A DNA stretch of 64,000 nt from Bartonella sp. F02 (GTDB taxonomy: Bacteria; Pseudomonadota; Alphaproteobacteria; Rhizobiales; Rhizobiaceae): NCBI RefSeq assembly GCF_026929975.1, contig NZ_JANHOK010000001.1, positions 124,001-188,000 of the forward strand, read 5' to 3'. The notes under the pieces were generated by a model, which did not search any database, had not been told where the DNA came from, and was given only the letters and a program-made list of their open reading frames with translations. Shown one piece after another: positions 10,112 to 22,043 of the stretch; within the stretch, counting starts at the first letter, position 1; each line of letters begins with the position of its first letter. The translations under genes and the position numbers were made by a program.

Positions 10112-10424
10112 TTCTTATTCCTTCAAAATAGATTTTTTTCAAGACGGTATGAGAAATTTAAAAAAAACGCAAGCAAATATAAGGATTTCTTTATATAAAA
10201 AGTCATTTTAAAATGTCTATAAGCTTGTATAGTAGAAAACATATTTGTGTTAAGGAAAAATATGAGCCTTGAGCACAAAAACTTTATTGAGAATATAATA
10301 ATCACAGAGTCTTATTTGACTTTTGAATGACAAAGACATTGACACGATGTTTTTTAGAAAAAAGGTATGAGAACAACCTTTAGCGTTAGGATTACTTTTT
10401 ATCTATTGTTGATGAAAAAATACA
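10112..10424. other. intergenic region upstream of ahcY
   Basis: No gene is seen. The minus strand should carry the ahcY promoter and the 3' end of the NDUFA9-family transcript. I found no strong terminator hairpin and no recognisable SAM or SAH riboswitch core. A 60-codon minus frame at 10123-10305 is Phe/Leu/Lys-rich and not convincing. Confidence 0.5.
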
Positions 10425-11423
10425 TTAAACAGGAAAGTCTTGAGAGAACTGCCCTTGTGGGCGAAAGCGCCATAAGTAATTTGGCAAAATAGCAGCCATC
10501 GTTTTGGGTGTAATTCCTATGCCTTCTAGAGTGTATCCATTGTCTATAGCTTCTTGAGAAACAATATTATTCATTTGCAGGAAGCGTATTTGATCTGCTG
10601 TTATGACTGGTGATAGAAGAGGTAATTTACCGATAACACCTAAAAAGCTTCCAATGGTAAGACCAACAGCAAAAGGCATGGGGACAATAATTTTTTGTCG
10701 ATAAATAATTTTGAATATATTTTCGAGAATATTTTGAAATGTTACAACCTGTGGTCCACCAAGATCATATGTTTTCCCAGAGAGAACGTGACCTTCTAAA
10801 GCGTGGATAATAAATTTTGCAATATCGCCTACGTATACGGGTTGAAATTTGCTTTGTCCGCCACCAAAAAGCGGCATAATCGGTAAAAAACGAGCTAAAT
10901 TTGCTAAAGTGTTAAAGAAACAATCTTCTGCTCCAAAAATAATGGATGAGCGCATGATAACTGCTTCAGGGTGCGTATTTTGAACAATCTGCTCACTAAG
11001 AAATTTTGCGCGTGCATAAAAGAGAGACGCATTCTCATTTGCAATGAGTGTTGACATATGAATGAGAGGAATACCAGCTTGAGCTGCTAATTCGGAAACA
11101 TTTTGTGTGCCATCAATTTGTATTTTTTTGAAATTTGATCGACTTGTTTGTGTCAAGCTGCCAGGAAGAAAGATTGCAGCATCTGCACCCATGAGAGCGC
11201 GTGCAACAGAAGCACGGTGTTTGACATCGGTTTGAAGCATTTGAGTTTGCCCTACTTCACCGATTTGCAGCATATAATAAGCTTTTTGTGGACGACGTAC
11301 AGCAATTCGAACGCGATAACCTCGTTTGGTTAAAGCTTCAACAACATACCGTCCTACAAAACCTGAACCACCAAAAACAGTGATAAGTTTAGGATATTGA
11401 TAAAGTGTACAATCAAGTTTCAT
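10425..11423 (-). CDS. NDUFA9-family NAD(P)-binding protein (extended SDR)
   Basis: A 332-aa atypical short-chain dehydrogenase of the complex I NDUFA9 group, with a Rossmann fold at the N-terminus: ITVFGGSGFVGRYVVEAL at about 15-32, followed by a basic strand that would favour NADP (IAVRRPQKA). Further family features are IHMSTLIA, the YARAKFLSE segment in place of the YxxxK motif, and GAEDCFFN. The bacterial role is unproved; it may assist complex I or quinone-linked chemistry. I use the ATG at 11423; an upstream TTG at 11429 adds two residues. It lies 43 bases downstream of folC on the same strand, so they may be co-transcribed. Confidence 0.85.
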   Translation of the reverse strand: MKLDCTLYQYPKLITVFGGSGFVGRYVVEALTKRGYRVRIAVRRPQKAYYMLQIGEVGQTQMLQTDVKHRASVARALMGADAAIFLPGSLTQTSRSNFKKIQIDGTQNVSELAAQAGIPLIHMSTLIANENASLFYARAKFLSEQIVQNTHPEAVIMRSSIIFGAEDCFFNTLANLARFLPIMPLFGGGQSKFQPVYVGDIAKFIIHALEGHVLSGKTYDLGGPQVVTFQNILENIFKIIYRQKIIVPMPFAVGLTIGSFLGVIGKLPLLSPVITADQIRFLQMNNIVSQEAIDNGYTLEGIGITPKTMAAILPNYLWRFRPQGQFSQDFPV

Positions 11424-11466
11424 GATCAAAAATTCTATTTTTTAAAGCTTCACAAACAGCGAATTG

Positions 11467-12771
11467 CTAACATGGCGGTGTTTCATTGTCACGTAAAATA
11501 TCGCCTGCAAGATAAAGAGATCCACCAATAAAGATGATGGCTTCTTTATATTCTAAATTAATTTTATTAAAAGCATTTTGTAAATTATCTTGTGGGATAG
11601 CAATAAGGCCTGCTTTTTGTGCTGATTCAGCTAAAGTTATAGGATCGATTCCTGCATTGCTAGAAGTTAAGGGAACAGTATATACTTTATCGATGAGATT
11701 GGCTAATGGACGAAAATAACCGGTAGCATCTTTGGTATTAAGCATACTGGCAATCATCACAATGGGACGGTTTGAGTTTTTTTTCCAGCGAATTAATTCT
11801 GCGGCAACGACTTTTCCCGCGGCAGGGTTGTGACCGCCATCAAGCCATAAATGAGTATGAGGAAGAAGTTGATCAACTAAGTGGCCATAAGTAAGATGCT
11901 GCATTCGTGCCGGCCAGTATATATTTTGTATAGCTTTGCTTATTGTATATTCTGGAAGTTGGAAACCTGCTTGAAAAATAGCTTGAATAGAAGCTCCAGC
12001 GTTTGCAATTTGATGTGCACCAACAAGATTTGGGAGAGGTAGATCCATCAGGCCTTGGTCGTTTTGAAATACCATGCGTCCATGTTCTTCATAGCTTGCA
12101 TAATCTTGATCAAAAAAAGAACAAGGAGCTTTATTTTTTTCGGCAAGAGTACTTAAAACAGAATAAACGGCATCGTGATTTTGTTTTCCAATAACAAGAG
12201 GAGTTCTGGGCTTAATAATGCCTCCTTTTTCAAAAGCAATTTTTTCTACTGTGTTGCCAAGAAAAACTTCATGATCATAGTCAATCGGCATGATAAGAGA
12301 GACAGCAGGTTTTTGGATAACATTTGTGGCATCAAAACGTCCTCCTAATCCGACCTCTAAAATAACTGCGTCAGCTGGATATGTGCTAAATAACATAAAG
12401 GCAGCTGCTGTTAAAATTTCGAAAACAGTGATTGGTTCTTTACAGTTTATTGCTATAATTTTATGAACTGTTTCAGTTAATTCTTTTTCTGTAACAAATT
12501 GCCCGCTTCCTTTTTGGCCAAGCCGATAGCGTTCATTCCAATTGACTAAATGAGGTGAGCTGTATACATGCACGCGATAACCAGCACTCTCTAAAAGTGC
12601 TCGGCAAATGGCAGAGGCGGAGCCTTTTCCATTTGTTCCTGCAATATGGATAACGGGTGCAAGTTTTAAATGAGGATTATCGAGGCGTTCTAAAAGGCGA
12701 AACATACGATCTAAAGAAAGATCACATCTTTTTGGATAGTTTTCTAGTAAATCATCTATCGTTTTTTGCAT
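11467..12771 (-). CDS. folC: bifunctional folylpolyglutamate synthase / dihydrofolate synthase
   Basis: Adds L-glutamate to dihydropteroate and to folates. At 434 aa it matches the Mur-ligase-like FolC family: P-loop AGTNGKGSASA at about 44-54, SSPHLVNWNERYR (ligase-family loop binding pterin), ILEVGLGGRFDATN near 140-155, and LDGGHNPAA in the C-terminal domain. The start is the ATG at 12771. It lies 51 bases downstream of accD on the same strand; accD-folC is a common alphaproteobacterial pair. Nothing unusual is seen. Confidence 0.95.
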   Translation of the reverse strand: MQKTIDDLLENYPKRCDLSLDRMFRLLERLDNPHLKLAPVIHIAGTNGKGSASAICRALLESAGYRVHVYSSPHLVNWNERYRLGQKGSGQFVTEKELTETVHKIIAINCKEPITVFEILTAAAFMLFSTYPADAVILEVGLGGRFDATNVIQKPAVSLIMPIDYDHEVFLGNTVEKIAFEKGGIIKPRTPLVIGKQNHDAVYSVLSTLAEKNKAPCSFFDQDYASYEEHGRMVFQNDQGLMDLPLPNLVGAHQIANAGASIQAIFQAGFQLPEYTISKAIQNIYWPARMQHLTYGHLVDQLLPHTHLWLDGGHNPAAGKVVAAELIRWKKNSNRPIVMIASMLNTKDATGYFRPLANLIDKVYTVPLTSSNAGIDPITLAESAQKAGLIAIPQDNLQNAFNKINLEYKEAIIFIGGSLYLAGDILRDNETPPC

Positions 12772-12822
12772 ACAGTTTTTATAGAATTTAAGCTGTTTTG
12801 AGATTAAAATTAAAAGCTATGA

Positions 12823-13713
12823 TTAAGAATCTATGGAAGATGAATGAGAGGATTTAGATGGTGCAGGGTGCTTCATCATCAAACGTAAAAGTCGTGCAAT
12901 AGTGCTTTTCATATTTAAGCGTGACACAACCATATCAATCATGCCATGTTCAAGGAGATATTCACTGCTTTGGAAGCCTTCAGGTAAAGTTTCGCGGATA
13001 GTTTGCTGAATGACGCGAGGACCTGCAAAACCAATCATAGCACCTGGTTCGGCTATGTGAATATCACCGAGCATAGCATAGGAGGCTGTAACGCCTCCTG
13101 TAGTAGGGTTGGTGAGAACGACAATATAGGGTAGTTTTGCTTCTTTTATCATTTCAATTGCTACTGTTGTTCGGGGCATTTGCATTAATGAGAGTGTTCC
13201 CTCTTGCATTCGTGCTCCACCTGAAGCAGAAAAAAGAACTAACGGACATTTTTCTGCAATAGCGGTTTCAAAGGCTTTGATAATAGCTTCTCCTGAAGCC
13301 ATGCCAAGAGATCCCCCCATAAAAGCAAAATCTTGAACAGTAGCAATAATCGGTAAACCCTCAATAGTGCCTTGTGCGCTTAAAATATTATCATCAACAC
13401 CAAGTTTTGAACGATAATCCTTTAACCGATCAATATAGCGTTTTTCATCTCGGAATTTTAATGGATCCGTTACAACTTTTGGATTTTCTAGTGGTGTATA
13501 AACACCATCATCAAAAAAATGCATGAGGCGATTCTTAGCGCTGATACGCATATGATAACCAGAAGAAGGAAACACATATTGATTCGACTCTAAATCTTTT
13601 TGGAATACCATTTCACCACTTGTGGGATCTTTCACCCATAGATTCTCTGGAATTTCACGACGACCTAATATAGAGTTTATTTTAGGACGCACATAATTTG
13701 TAATCCAGTTCAT
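12823..13713 (-). CDS. accD: acetyl-CoA carboxylase carboxyltransferase subunit beta
   Basis: The beta subunit of acetyl-CoA carboxylase transfers carboxyl from biotin to acetyl-CoA for fatty acid synthesis. The start chosen is the ATG at 13713 (protein begins [11 protein letters not shown]), with AGGAAAGG upstream; an ATG at 13743 would add ten atypical residues. The crotonase-fold core is intact: [38 protein letters not shown] and the C-terminal [11 protein letters not shown]. The N-terminal zinc ribbon that binds DNA/RNA in E. coli AccD is gone: the CPxCG positions read DPTSG (29-33) and FPSSG (48-52), so all four Cys ligands are absent. I recall partial loss of these cysteines in rhizobia. 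Length 296 aa, normal. Confidence 0.96.
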   Translation of the reverse strand: MNWITNYVRPKINSILGRREIPENLWVKDPTSGEMVFQKDLESNQYVFPSSGYHMRISAKNRLMHFFDDGVYTPLENPKVVTDPLKFRDEKRYIDRLKDYRSKLGVDDNILSAQGTIEGLPIIATVQDFAFMGGSLGMASGEAIIKAFETAIAEKCPLVLFSASGGARMQEGTLSLMQMPRTTVAIEMIKEAKLPYIVVLTNPTTGGVTASYAMLGDIHIAEPGAMIGFAGPRVIQQTIRETLPEGFQSSEYLLEHGMIDMVVSRLNMKSTIARLLRLMMKHPAPSKSSHSSSIDS

Positions 13714-14263
13714 CTTTGTGACCTTTCCTAAGATGTTATGCACTTTAAGTGTGATTTTTGAAGTATAAGACTAAATAATTGAATTTTTCTGGTTAAATAA
13801 ATCATATTTAATATAATGATCCAATTTTCATTAGTTTGGAACGATTTTAATTCTATCATTATTCATTAATTCCCTAGAGTGATAATGATTTAAATGAAAA
13901 CCCTCCCTACAGCAAAGATGCTAGCAATTGTGTAAAGTATTTTACTTGTTTTTTTATTTTAATGTCAAATATGCAACTGCGTGTTATTCGATTATTTTTA
14001 GCTTATGTCAACAAATGATGTTTTTCTGAGTACTTCATTGATCGCTTTTTGCAGAAATAGCATACATGATATTTGAATTATCATGCAGAATTTTAAGAAT
14101 TATACTTAACATTAATTATTAGATAGATAAAAATTGTTAGAGAGATAAAGGCTAATTCTGTTATCTGTTATGCTTCGATAAAGTTCTAAGCTTGTTCTGT
14201 AACTGAATAAAATTTTTGCAGAATTATTTGCATTCACATGACATAAATTGATGTTTTTTTATT
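13714..14263. other. AT-rich intergenic region between accD and coaBC
   Basis: About 550 bp without a supported gene; only very short frames occur, for example 13 codons near 13893. In several rhizobia trpB/trpA lie upstream of accD; no trp sequence is recognisable here. It presumably contains the accD promoter (minus strand) and the end of the coaBC transcript. I see no strong terminator hairpin. Confidence 0.5.
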
Positions 14264-15658
14264 TTAATCGGTAAAAGCAGATGAAGAGAAAAATGAAACA
14301 ATAGTGTTGGCTAATTTTTCAGCAACTTGTTGTTTACTCATGTGTGGCCATTGTTTAACGTTTTCTTTGCTGATTAAATAAACTTGATTTGTATCAGAAC
14401 CCATAACACTTTTACCATCAACACAAATAGACACATTATTGGCAAGAATGAAATCTGCTCCTTTTTGGATTAGTTTTTTTTGTGCATTAACAATGAGGTT
14501 ATCTGTTTCAGCAGCAAAACCAACGACAAGTGAAGGACGATTTGGAGCATGACCAATTGTTGCTAGAATATCAGGATTTTCAACCATGTTCAGAGAGAGT
14601 GGTGCTTTATTGGTTTCTTTTTTTATTTTTTGAGAAGAAAGTGTTTGACTTCGCCAGTCGCAGACAGCCGCAACAAAAATAGCGCCATCAGCAGGTAAAG
14701 CGTCTTTTACAGCCTGTAACATTTCGCAAGCTGTGTTAACATGAATTGTTTTTACTTTTTGTGGATCAGCGAGATTTACAGGCCCACAAATAAGTGTAAC
14801 TGTAGCACCCAGATTGGCTAAAGCAATCGCAATTGCGTGTCCTTGTTTTCCTGATGAGTGATTCGCAATATAACGAACAGGATCAATGGGTTCATGGGTT
14901 GGACCAGATGTAACGATAAAATGGCGTCCAGATAATGGTTTTTTTTGTTCATTTAAAAGTGCTTCTGCTGCGGCTACAATCGTTAAGGGTTCACTCATGC
15001 GTCCACACCCAGCTTCATTTTTTTCTGCCATTTCACCGATTTCTGGTCCGATTATATGAATGCCATCTGCGTGGAGTTGTGCGACATTGCGAACAGTTGC
15101 TGGATGTGTCCACATTGCTGGATTCATGGCAGGTGCAATTAAGAGTGGGCAGCGTGCTGCTAGAAGCACACAATTGGCGAGGTCATCTCCTATTCCAGCA
15201 ACCATTTTTGCAATACGGTTGGCGGTTGCTGGAGCTAAAATAATTAAATCAGCATCACGTGCTAATCGGATATGACCGATATCATGTTCTTCTTTATGTG
15301 AAAATAAATCACTATATACAGTGCTTCCACTTAGAGATTCTGCGGCTAAAGGAGTAATAAATTTTTGAGCAGCTTGTGTCATGATAATGTTTAAGCGTGC
15401 TCCACGTTCTTGTAAACGACGAATTAAATCTAGTGTTTTATAAGCTGAAATACCACCGCCAATAATAAGAAGAATAGATTTTGATTTCAATGATTGCATA
15501 TTAAGAGGCGTTGCCTGCAAAGATGGTGTGTATGATACAGTTGGATTGCTTAATAAACGACGAGCTTCTTCTTCCATAGAAACACCATTTTTTGCGGCAC
15601 GGACGCGTAAAAATTCTTTAGCTTCAGATGAGAGGTTGCGAATAGTAATACTGGCCAT
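14264..15658 (-). CDS. coaBC: CoaBC (phosphopantothenoylcysteine synthetase/decarboxylase) with an N-terminal ribbon-helix-helix domain
   Basis: Two steps of coenzyme A synthesis: CoaB joins cysteine to 4'-phosphopantothenate and CoaC decarboxylates the product. The CoaC part starts at about residue 60 (GGGISAYKTLDLIRRL) and contains PAMNPAMW and the active-site loop AGCGRMSEP with the essential Cys. The CoaB part begins near 245 with TSGPTHEPIDPVRYIANHSSGK and AAVCDWR. Residues 1-36 (MASITIRNL, then RVRAAKNGVSMEEEARRLL) match the FitA/Arc-like ribbon-helix-helix fold of antitoxin DNA-binding domains, followed by a linker of about 22 residues. No toxin gene is adjacent. The 464-aa length exceeds the usual 400-430 by this domain. 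A start at the internal Met before SLKSKS would remove it, but the frame is intact from 15658. Confidence 0.95.
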   Translation of the reverse strand: MASITIRNLSSEAKEFLRVRAAKNGVSMEEEARRLLSNPTVSYTPSLQATPLNMQSLKSKSILLIIGGGISAYKTLDLIRRLQERGARLNIIMTQAAQKFITPLAAESLSGSTVYSDLFSHKEEHDIGHIRLARDADLIILAPATANRIAKMVAGIGDDLANCVLLAARCPLLIAPAMNPAMWTHPATVRNVAQLHADGIHIIGPEIGEMAEKNEAGCGRMSEPLTIVAAAEALLNEQKKPLSGRHFIVTSGPTHEPIDPVRYIANHSSGKQGHAIAIALANLGATVTLICGPVNLADPQKVKTIHVNTACEMLQAVKDALPADGAIFVAAVCDWRSQTLSSQKIKKETNKAPLSLNMVENPDILATIGHAPNRPSLVVGFAAETDNLIVNAQKKLIQKGADFILANNVSICVDGKSVMGSDTNQVYLISKENVKQWPHMSKQQVAEKLANTIVSFFSSSAFTD

Positions 15659-15722
15659 GAAAGAGATCCAATAAATAAAATGATTTCAATGATTTTATTT
15701 AAGGTATTTTTAACAGATTAAA

Positions 15723-17312
15723 TCAATTAGGAAAGGTGAAAAAGAAAAAAAATAAGAAGAGAACACTAAGAGAAATAATAAGAAGGCGGTAATGATTATG
15801 ACGTTGAGCGCGACTTTGTTCTAAAGCAAGTTGCTTGAGAGTAAGAGGCGAAAGATGAAAGCCTGTTTTTGTTATTTGATTGAATTTTTCTTCTATATTT
15901 TGGAAGTTAGTGATCAATTGTGGTGTTTTTCGTGCGAGGGATAATAGAGCTTCTGCTCCTTCATTGAAATCTTTTATGAGACCTATTGGGCCTAAATTTT
16001 TGCTGATCCATTCTTTGACGATTGGTTCAGAAGATTTCCACATATTAAAATTGGGATCCAATGTACGGGCGATGCCTTCCACAACGACCATAGTTTTTTG
16101 CAGCAATAAAAGCTCAGGCCGTGTTTGCATATCAAATAATTCAGTAACTTCAAATAAAAGTGTAAGTAATTTAGCCATCGAAATGCTTTGTGCCGACTGT
16201 CCATGAATAGGTTCACCAATGGCTCTGTTAGCTTGTGCAAAATTTTCAATATTATGATGGGATGGAACATAACCTGCTTCAAAATGAGCGCGTGCTACTC
16301 TATGGTAATCGCGGGTGATAAATCCGTAAAGAATTTCGGCAAGAAAATGCTTTTCTTTTTTGCCAAGCCGTCCGGTAATGCCTAAATCGACGGCAACAAT
16401 ACATCCTTGTGGATCGACAAATAAGTTACCAGGATGCATGTCGGCGTGGAAGAAGCCATCACGCAAGGTATGACGAAGAAAAGATTGAACCAGTGTTACT
16501 GCTAAAGATTTTAAATTAAAGCCTGCTTCTTGGAGGGCTGGAATATCAGACATTTTTATACCATCAATCCATTCCATGGTTAGAACATTACGCCCTGTTC
16601 GTTCCCAATCAACTTTGGGAACGCGAAAACCTGAATCATTTTTAGTATTCTCAGCCATTTCTGACATCGCTGCAGCTTCTAAACGCAAGTCCATTTCAAT
16701 GCGTGTAATTTGCGCTAAGGTGTCAACGACACAAACAGGACGGAGGCGTCGAGAAGAGGGAATATAACGTTCTTGTAAATGAGCAATGAAGTAAAAGCTT
16801 TTAAGATCTTTAGCAAAACGGGCTCTAATGTTAGGACGGATAACTTTAACAGCGCATTTTTTTTTATGACCTTTTTCGTCATAATATTCAGCAGGATGAA
16901 CTTGAGCAACGGAAGCGGCGGCAATGGGTGAGTGAAAGTTTGAGAATAAATCGTTAATAGAGCGACCGAGTGAACTTTCAATTTGAGCAATGGCGGCGGT
17001 GCGAGGAAATGTTGGAACACGATCTTGTAATTGTGCTAAATCTTCTGCAACATCACGCCCCACAATATCAGGCCTAGTGGCAAGAAATTGGCAAAGTTTG
17101 ATGTAAGAAGGACCAAGCTTATTGATTGCATGTGATATATTCTCAGATCGGCACTTCTTTTTCGTTTTTCGTCGTGCTAAAGTTTTTGCTATACGATGAC
17201 AAAATGCTGGAAATCCTTGAAGATCATCACTGGGGAGAGCACTGAGAACGCCTTCACGTGTAAGAATCCATCCTGCCCGTATTAATTGAAAATAAGTGAA
17301 AATCTGTACCAT
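15723..17312 (-). CDS. ubiB: UbiB, ABC1/ADCK-family atypical kinase for ubiquinone synthesis
   Basis: An ATPase/kinase-like membrane protein needed for ubiquinone synthesis. Visible: an N-terminal segment, then LGPSYIKLCQFLATRPD at about 67-83 holding the family's KxGQ motif, the alanine-rich nucleotide loop AAASVAQVH, HADMHPGNLFVD (catalytic loop) and VAVDLGITGRLG (DFG equivalent), and one C-terminal membrane segment (about 508-527). KxGQ here reads KLCQ (72-75): the Gly is Cys (codon TGC). It starts one base after the ubiE stop on the same strand, so they form a ubi operon. Length 529 aa, typical. Confidence 0.95.
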   Translation of the reverse strand: MVQIFTYFQLIRAGWILTREGVLSALPSDDLQGFPAFCHRIAKTLARRKTKKKCRSENISHAINKLGPSYIKLCQFLATRPDIVGRDVAEDLAQLQDRVPTFPRTAAIAQIESSLGRSINDLFSNFHSPIAAASVAQVHPAEYYDEKGHKKKCAVKVIRPNIRARFAKDLKSFYFIAHLQERYIPSSRRLRPVCVVDTLAQITRIEMDLRLEAAAMSEMAENTKNDSGFRVPKVDWERTGRNVLTMEWIDGIKMSDIPALQEAGFNLKSLAVTLVQSFLRHTLRDGFFHADMHPGNLFVDPQGCIVAVDLGITGRLGKKEKHFLAEILYGFITRDYHRVARAHFEAGYVPSHHNIENFAQANRAIGEPIHGQSAQSISMAKLLTLLFEVTELFDMQTRPELLLLQKTMVVVEGIARTLDPNFNMWKSSEPIVKEWISKNLGPIGLIKDFNEGAEALLSLARKTPQLITNFQNIEEKFNQITKTGFHLSPLTLKQLALEQSRAQRHNHYRLLIISLSVLFLFFFFFTFPN

Positions 17313-17313
17313 G

Positions 17314-18096
17314 TTAAATCTTCCAGCCTGAATGCATTGCCGCTATTGCACCTGTGAGATTGCGATATGATACGCGTGAAAAACCTGCATTTTTGATCAT
17401 ATGAGCAAAGTCATCTTGTTTGGGAAATTTGCGAATGGATTCAACCAAATAACGATATGCGTCTCTATCTCCTGCAATGAGTTGACCCAGTTGAGGAATT
17501 ACATGGAAAGACCATAGGTCATAAATTTTTTCAAGGAGAGATATTTCAACATTTGAAAATTCTAAGCATAAAAAACGACCACCAGGTTTTAAAACACGAA
17601 AAGCTTCTGTAAGAGCTTTATCGATATGAGGTACATTACGGATTCCAAACGCAATCGTGTAAGCATCAAAGCTTTGATCTTCAAAAGGGAGATCTTCTGC
17701 ATTGGCCTCAACAAAATCGATAAGAGAAATAAGACCATTTTCATGAGCACGTTTTTGACCAACGCTTAACATGGAACTATTAATATCAAGCACAGTTGCA
17801 TGAGCTTTTTGACGTGATGCACGGAGAATGCGAAAAGCAATGTCACCAGTTCCACCAGCGACATCAAGAACCTTCCAGCCAGAACGCGCTGGAGGAGATA
17901 ACCATGCAACCATGGAGTTTTTCCATGCACGGTGCAATCCAAGAGATAGAATATCATTCATTCTATCATAATTTTTAGCGACAGAATGAAATACACCATC
18001 AACCATGGATTGTTTTTGATCTTCATCGATTTCTTTAAAGCCAAAAGAGCGCTCCATGCCACCTTTGGCTCCTGTGCGTTCTATTTCAGCTGTCAT
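17314..18096 (-). CDS. ubiE: UbiE, demethylmenaquinone/2-methoxy-6-polyprenyl-benzoquinol C-methyltransferase
   Basis: SAM-dependent C-methylation step in ubiquinone synthesis. The 260-aa class I methyltransferase shows [18 protein letters not shown] (UbiE signature), motif [23 protein letters not shown], the post-motif [16 protein letters not shown], and [16 protein letters not shown] at the C-terminus, all standard. I choose the ATG at 18096: AAGAAAGG lies about 8 bases upstream, whereas it is too close to the alternative ATG at 18102. First gene of the ubiE-ubiB pair. In rhizobia mutM is usually next door and divergent; here gyrB lies upstream on the same strand instead. Confidence 0.95.
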   Translation of the reverse strand: MTAEIERTGAKGGMERSFGFKEIDEDQKQSMVDGVFHSVAKNYDRMNDILSLGLHRAWKNSMVAWLSPPARSGWKVLDVAGGTGDIAFRILRASRQKAHATVLDINSSMLSVGQKRAHENGLISLIDFVEANAEDLPFEDQSFDAYTIAFGIRNVPHIDKALTEAFRVLKPGGRFLCLEFSNVEISLLEKIYDLWSFHVIPQLGQLIAGDRDAYRYLVESIRKFPKQDDFAHMIKNAGFSRVSYRNLTGAIAAMHSGWKI

Positions 18097-18222
18097 ATGC
18101 ATGACCTTTCTTATTTTTTATTGTAAGTTTTTATCGCAAAGAAAGTATAATGAAAATATTCCAATACAAAACAGTAATGCGTAAAACAACGATGTTCATA
18201 CAGCTAAAAACAGAAGAGTTTT

Positions 18223-20872
<2,650 letters not shown>

Positions 20873-21390
20873 AGCTTCATGAAATTATTTATATCTGAGA
20901 TAAGCTGATTGTTGCGCTTTAAAATGAGTAGATTTATAATGACAACATTTATAAAATCTTATAAAATAAAAATAAGAAATAGATAATATAACGAGAGAGT
21001 TGATCGCAATATTAATTTAATACTAATGATGTATTGAATTGAAAGATACATTATGTAAATTTATGAGAGGTTAAAGTGATTTTTATTCCTGGTGTAGCGA
21101 TTTTTTCTATGATTGTAGGAATTGTAGTGTTGTTGGTGAAAAAGTTTGTCACTTAAATTTGCGCAAACACATATAAGATCCACGACAGTAGTAACTGATG
21201 TGTTAGATGAAGTATTTGCAATAATTGCTGAAATACATACAGTGCTGGTGTGAGCTTTTATCGTCGTTATAACAAATTAGATCTTTGTTAAATATTTTAG
21301 TATGTGTGAAAGTATGTAATCAGTGTCTTACCTGACTATTTATGTTAGAAATTTTAAAATTAAGAGTTTCTTTTTTACGTCGTGATTCAT
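20873..21390. repeat. small-peptide cassette repeat, copy 1
   Basis: First of three related units (others 21477-21890 and 22267-22784). Shared blocks in order: a gcttcatgaaa block, ataacaagtgaattaatttt-like sequence (diverged in this copy), a GAGAGG-type ribosome site with a short hydrophobic frame, an attgctgaaata block, then ctatttatgttagaaattt and a final acgtcgtg. This copy directly follows the native gyrB upstream region and is the most diverged. Confidence 0.75.
21076..21156 (+). CDS. short hydrophobic peptide frame, cassette 1 (26 codons)
   Basis: A GTG-started frame preceded by gagagg at 7-8 bases. The peptide is almost wholly a membrane helix (MIFIPGVAIFSMIVGIVVLL, then KK and a short tail). 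It shares its start region and ribosome site with the frames at 21643 and 22448. The C-terminal block seen in the other copies (IIAEI) is present downstream at 21197-21253 but in another frame. No function is recognised; it may be a decayed gene or a genuine micropeptide. Confidence 0.3.
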   Translation: MIFIPGVAIFSMIVGIVVLLVKKFVT

Positions 21391-21476
21391 TTTCATTTTT
21401 TAAAGAATTTGAATAAAATTTGTATGTTATAGAGCTTTCTTGTAGTACTTTATTATCAGCATGGAAATGTGTGTAA

Positions 21477-21890
21477 GGTGCTTCATGAAACTATTTATTT
21501 CTGAGAGAGATTTATTGTTGCAGTTTAAAATGAATGACAAGAAAAAATCTCATAAAATATGTTATAAGAAACAAGCGATATAACAAGTGAATTAATTTTA
21601 ACACTAATAATGTATATAGCTGGAATATATTAAGAGGGTAAAATGATTTTTATGTCTTTAGTGATTTTAATAGTATTGTTTGCGACAGGTGAAGTCAAAG
21701 ATAGAGATGCTGTTGGCGTAACTAAGGGACCAAGTGTGCAACCCGTGGCAGCAATGAGTACTGCAAGTCACTAGTTGATGTGTTTAAGAATGAAGTATTA
21801 AAAATAATTGCTGAAATAAATATAGCGTTTGCGTAACCTAATTATTTATGTTAGAAATTTCAAAATTAAGGCTTTTTTACGTCGTGTTCT
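21477..21890. repeat. small-peptide cassette repeat, copy 2 (lacks the gyrB-start part)
   Basis: Second cassette unit, beginning at gtgcttcatgaaactattt and ending at acgtcgtg. It is close to copy 3 in the stretch from the caagcgatataacaagtgaa block to the small frame's start, and again from gtattaaaaataattgctga to the end. Unlike copies 1 and 3 it is not preceded by a gyrB-start repeat. Confidence 0.75.
21643..21774 (+). CDS. short hydrophobic peptide frame, cassette 2 (43 aa)
   Basis: ATG start with AGAGGG about 4 bases upstream. The frame begins MIFMSLVILIVLFATGEV and continues with a polar tail to TAG. Compared with the cassette 3 version, the C-terminal block (VLKIIAEINIAFA, at 21777-21836) lies in a shifted frame, so this copy looks frameshifted within its variable middle. 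Unknown function; listed because start, ribosome site and hydrophobic N-terminus are preserved between copies. Confidence 0.3.
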   Translation: MIFMSLVILIVLFATGEVKDRDAVGVTKGPSVQPVAAMSTASH

Positions 21891-21970
21891 TGGTTATTTT
21901 TATCATCAATAATCGAAAGATTCTTTTATTTTGATGATTTGTAGATTGATGGTGATAAATAAATTCCAAG
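21887..21970. repeat. linker repeat, copy 1
   Basis: An 84-bp segment joining cassette 2 to the second gyrB-start repeat. It recurs at 22785-22868 between cassette 3 and the third gyrB-start repeat. Shared landmarks are atcatcaataatcgaaagat and gatgatttgtagattgatgg. It has no counterpart inside native gyrB, so the duplicated junction predates the second duplication. Confidence 0.75.
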
Positions 21971-22043
21971 TCAAGGCCTTTGAGAAAATTGATGGATCAG
22001 CATCATAGTCAGCGGATGTTGGCGAGATTGTTTCATCCCTCAT
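21906..22043 (-). CDS. chimeric micro-ORF starting with the gyrB N-terminus (45 aa), copy 1
   Basis: On the minus strand the gyrB-start repeat supplies gyrB's own initiation region and first codons (MRDETISPTSADYDAD). Relative to gyrB one base is then lost, shifting into PSIFSKALTWN and a linker-encoded tail ending ESFDY. Length is 45 aa, identical to the copy at 22804-22941, with both frames open. It could be a fortuitous relic of duplication or an expressed micropeptide. Expression is unknown. Confidence 0.25.
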   Translation of the reverse strand: MRDETISPTSADYDADPSIFSKALTWNLFITINLQIIKIKESFDY

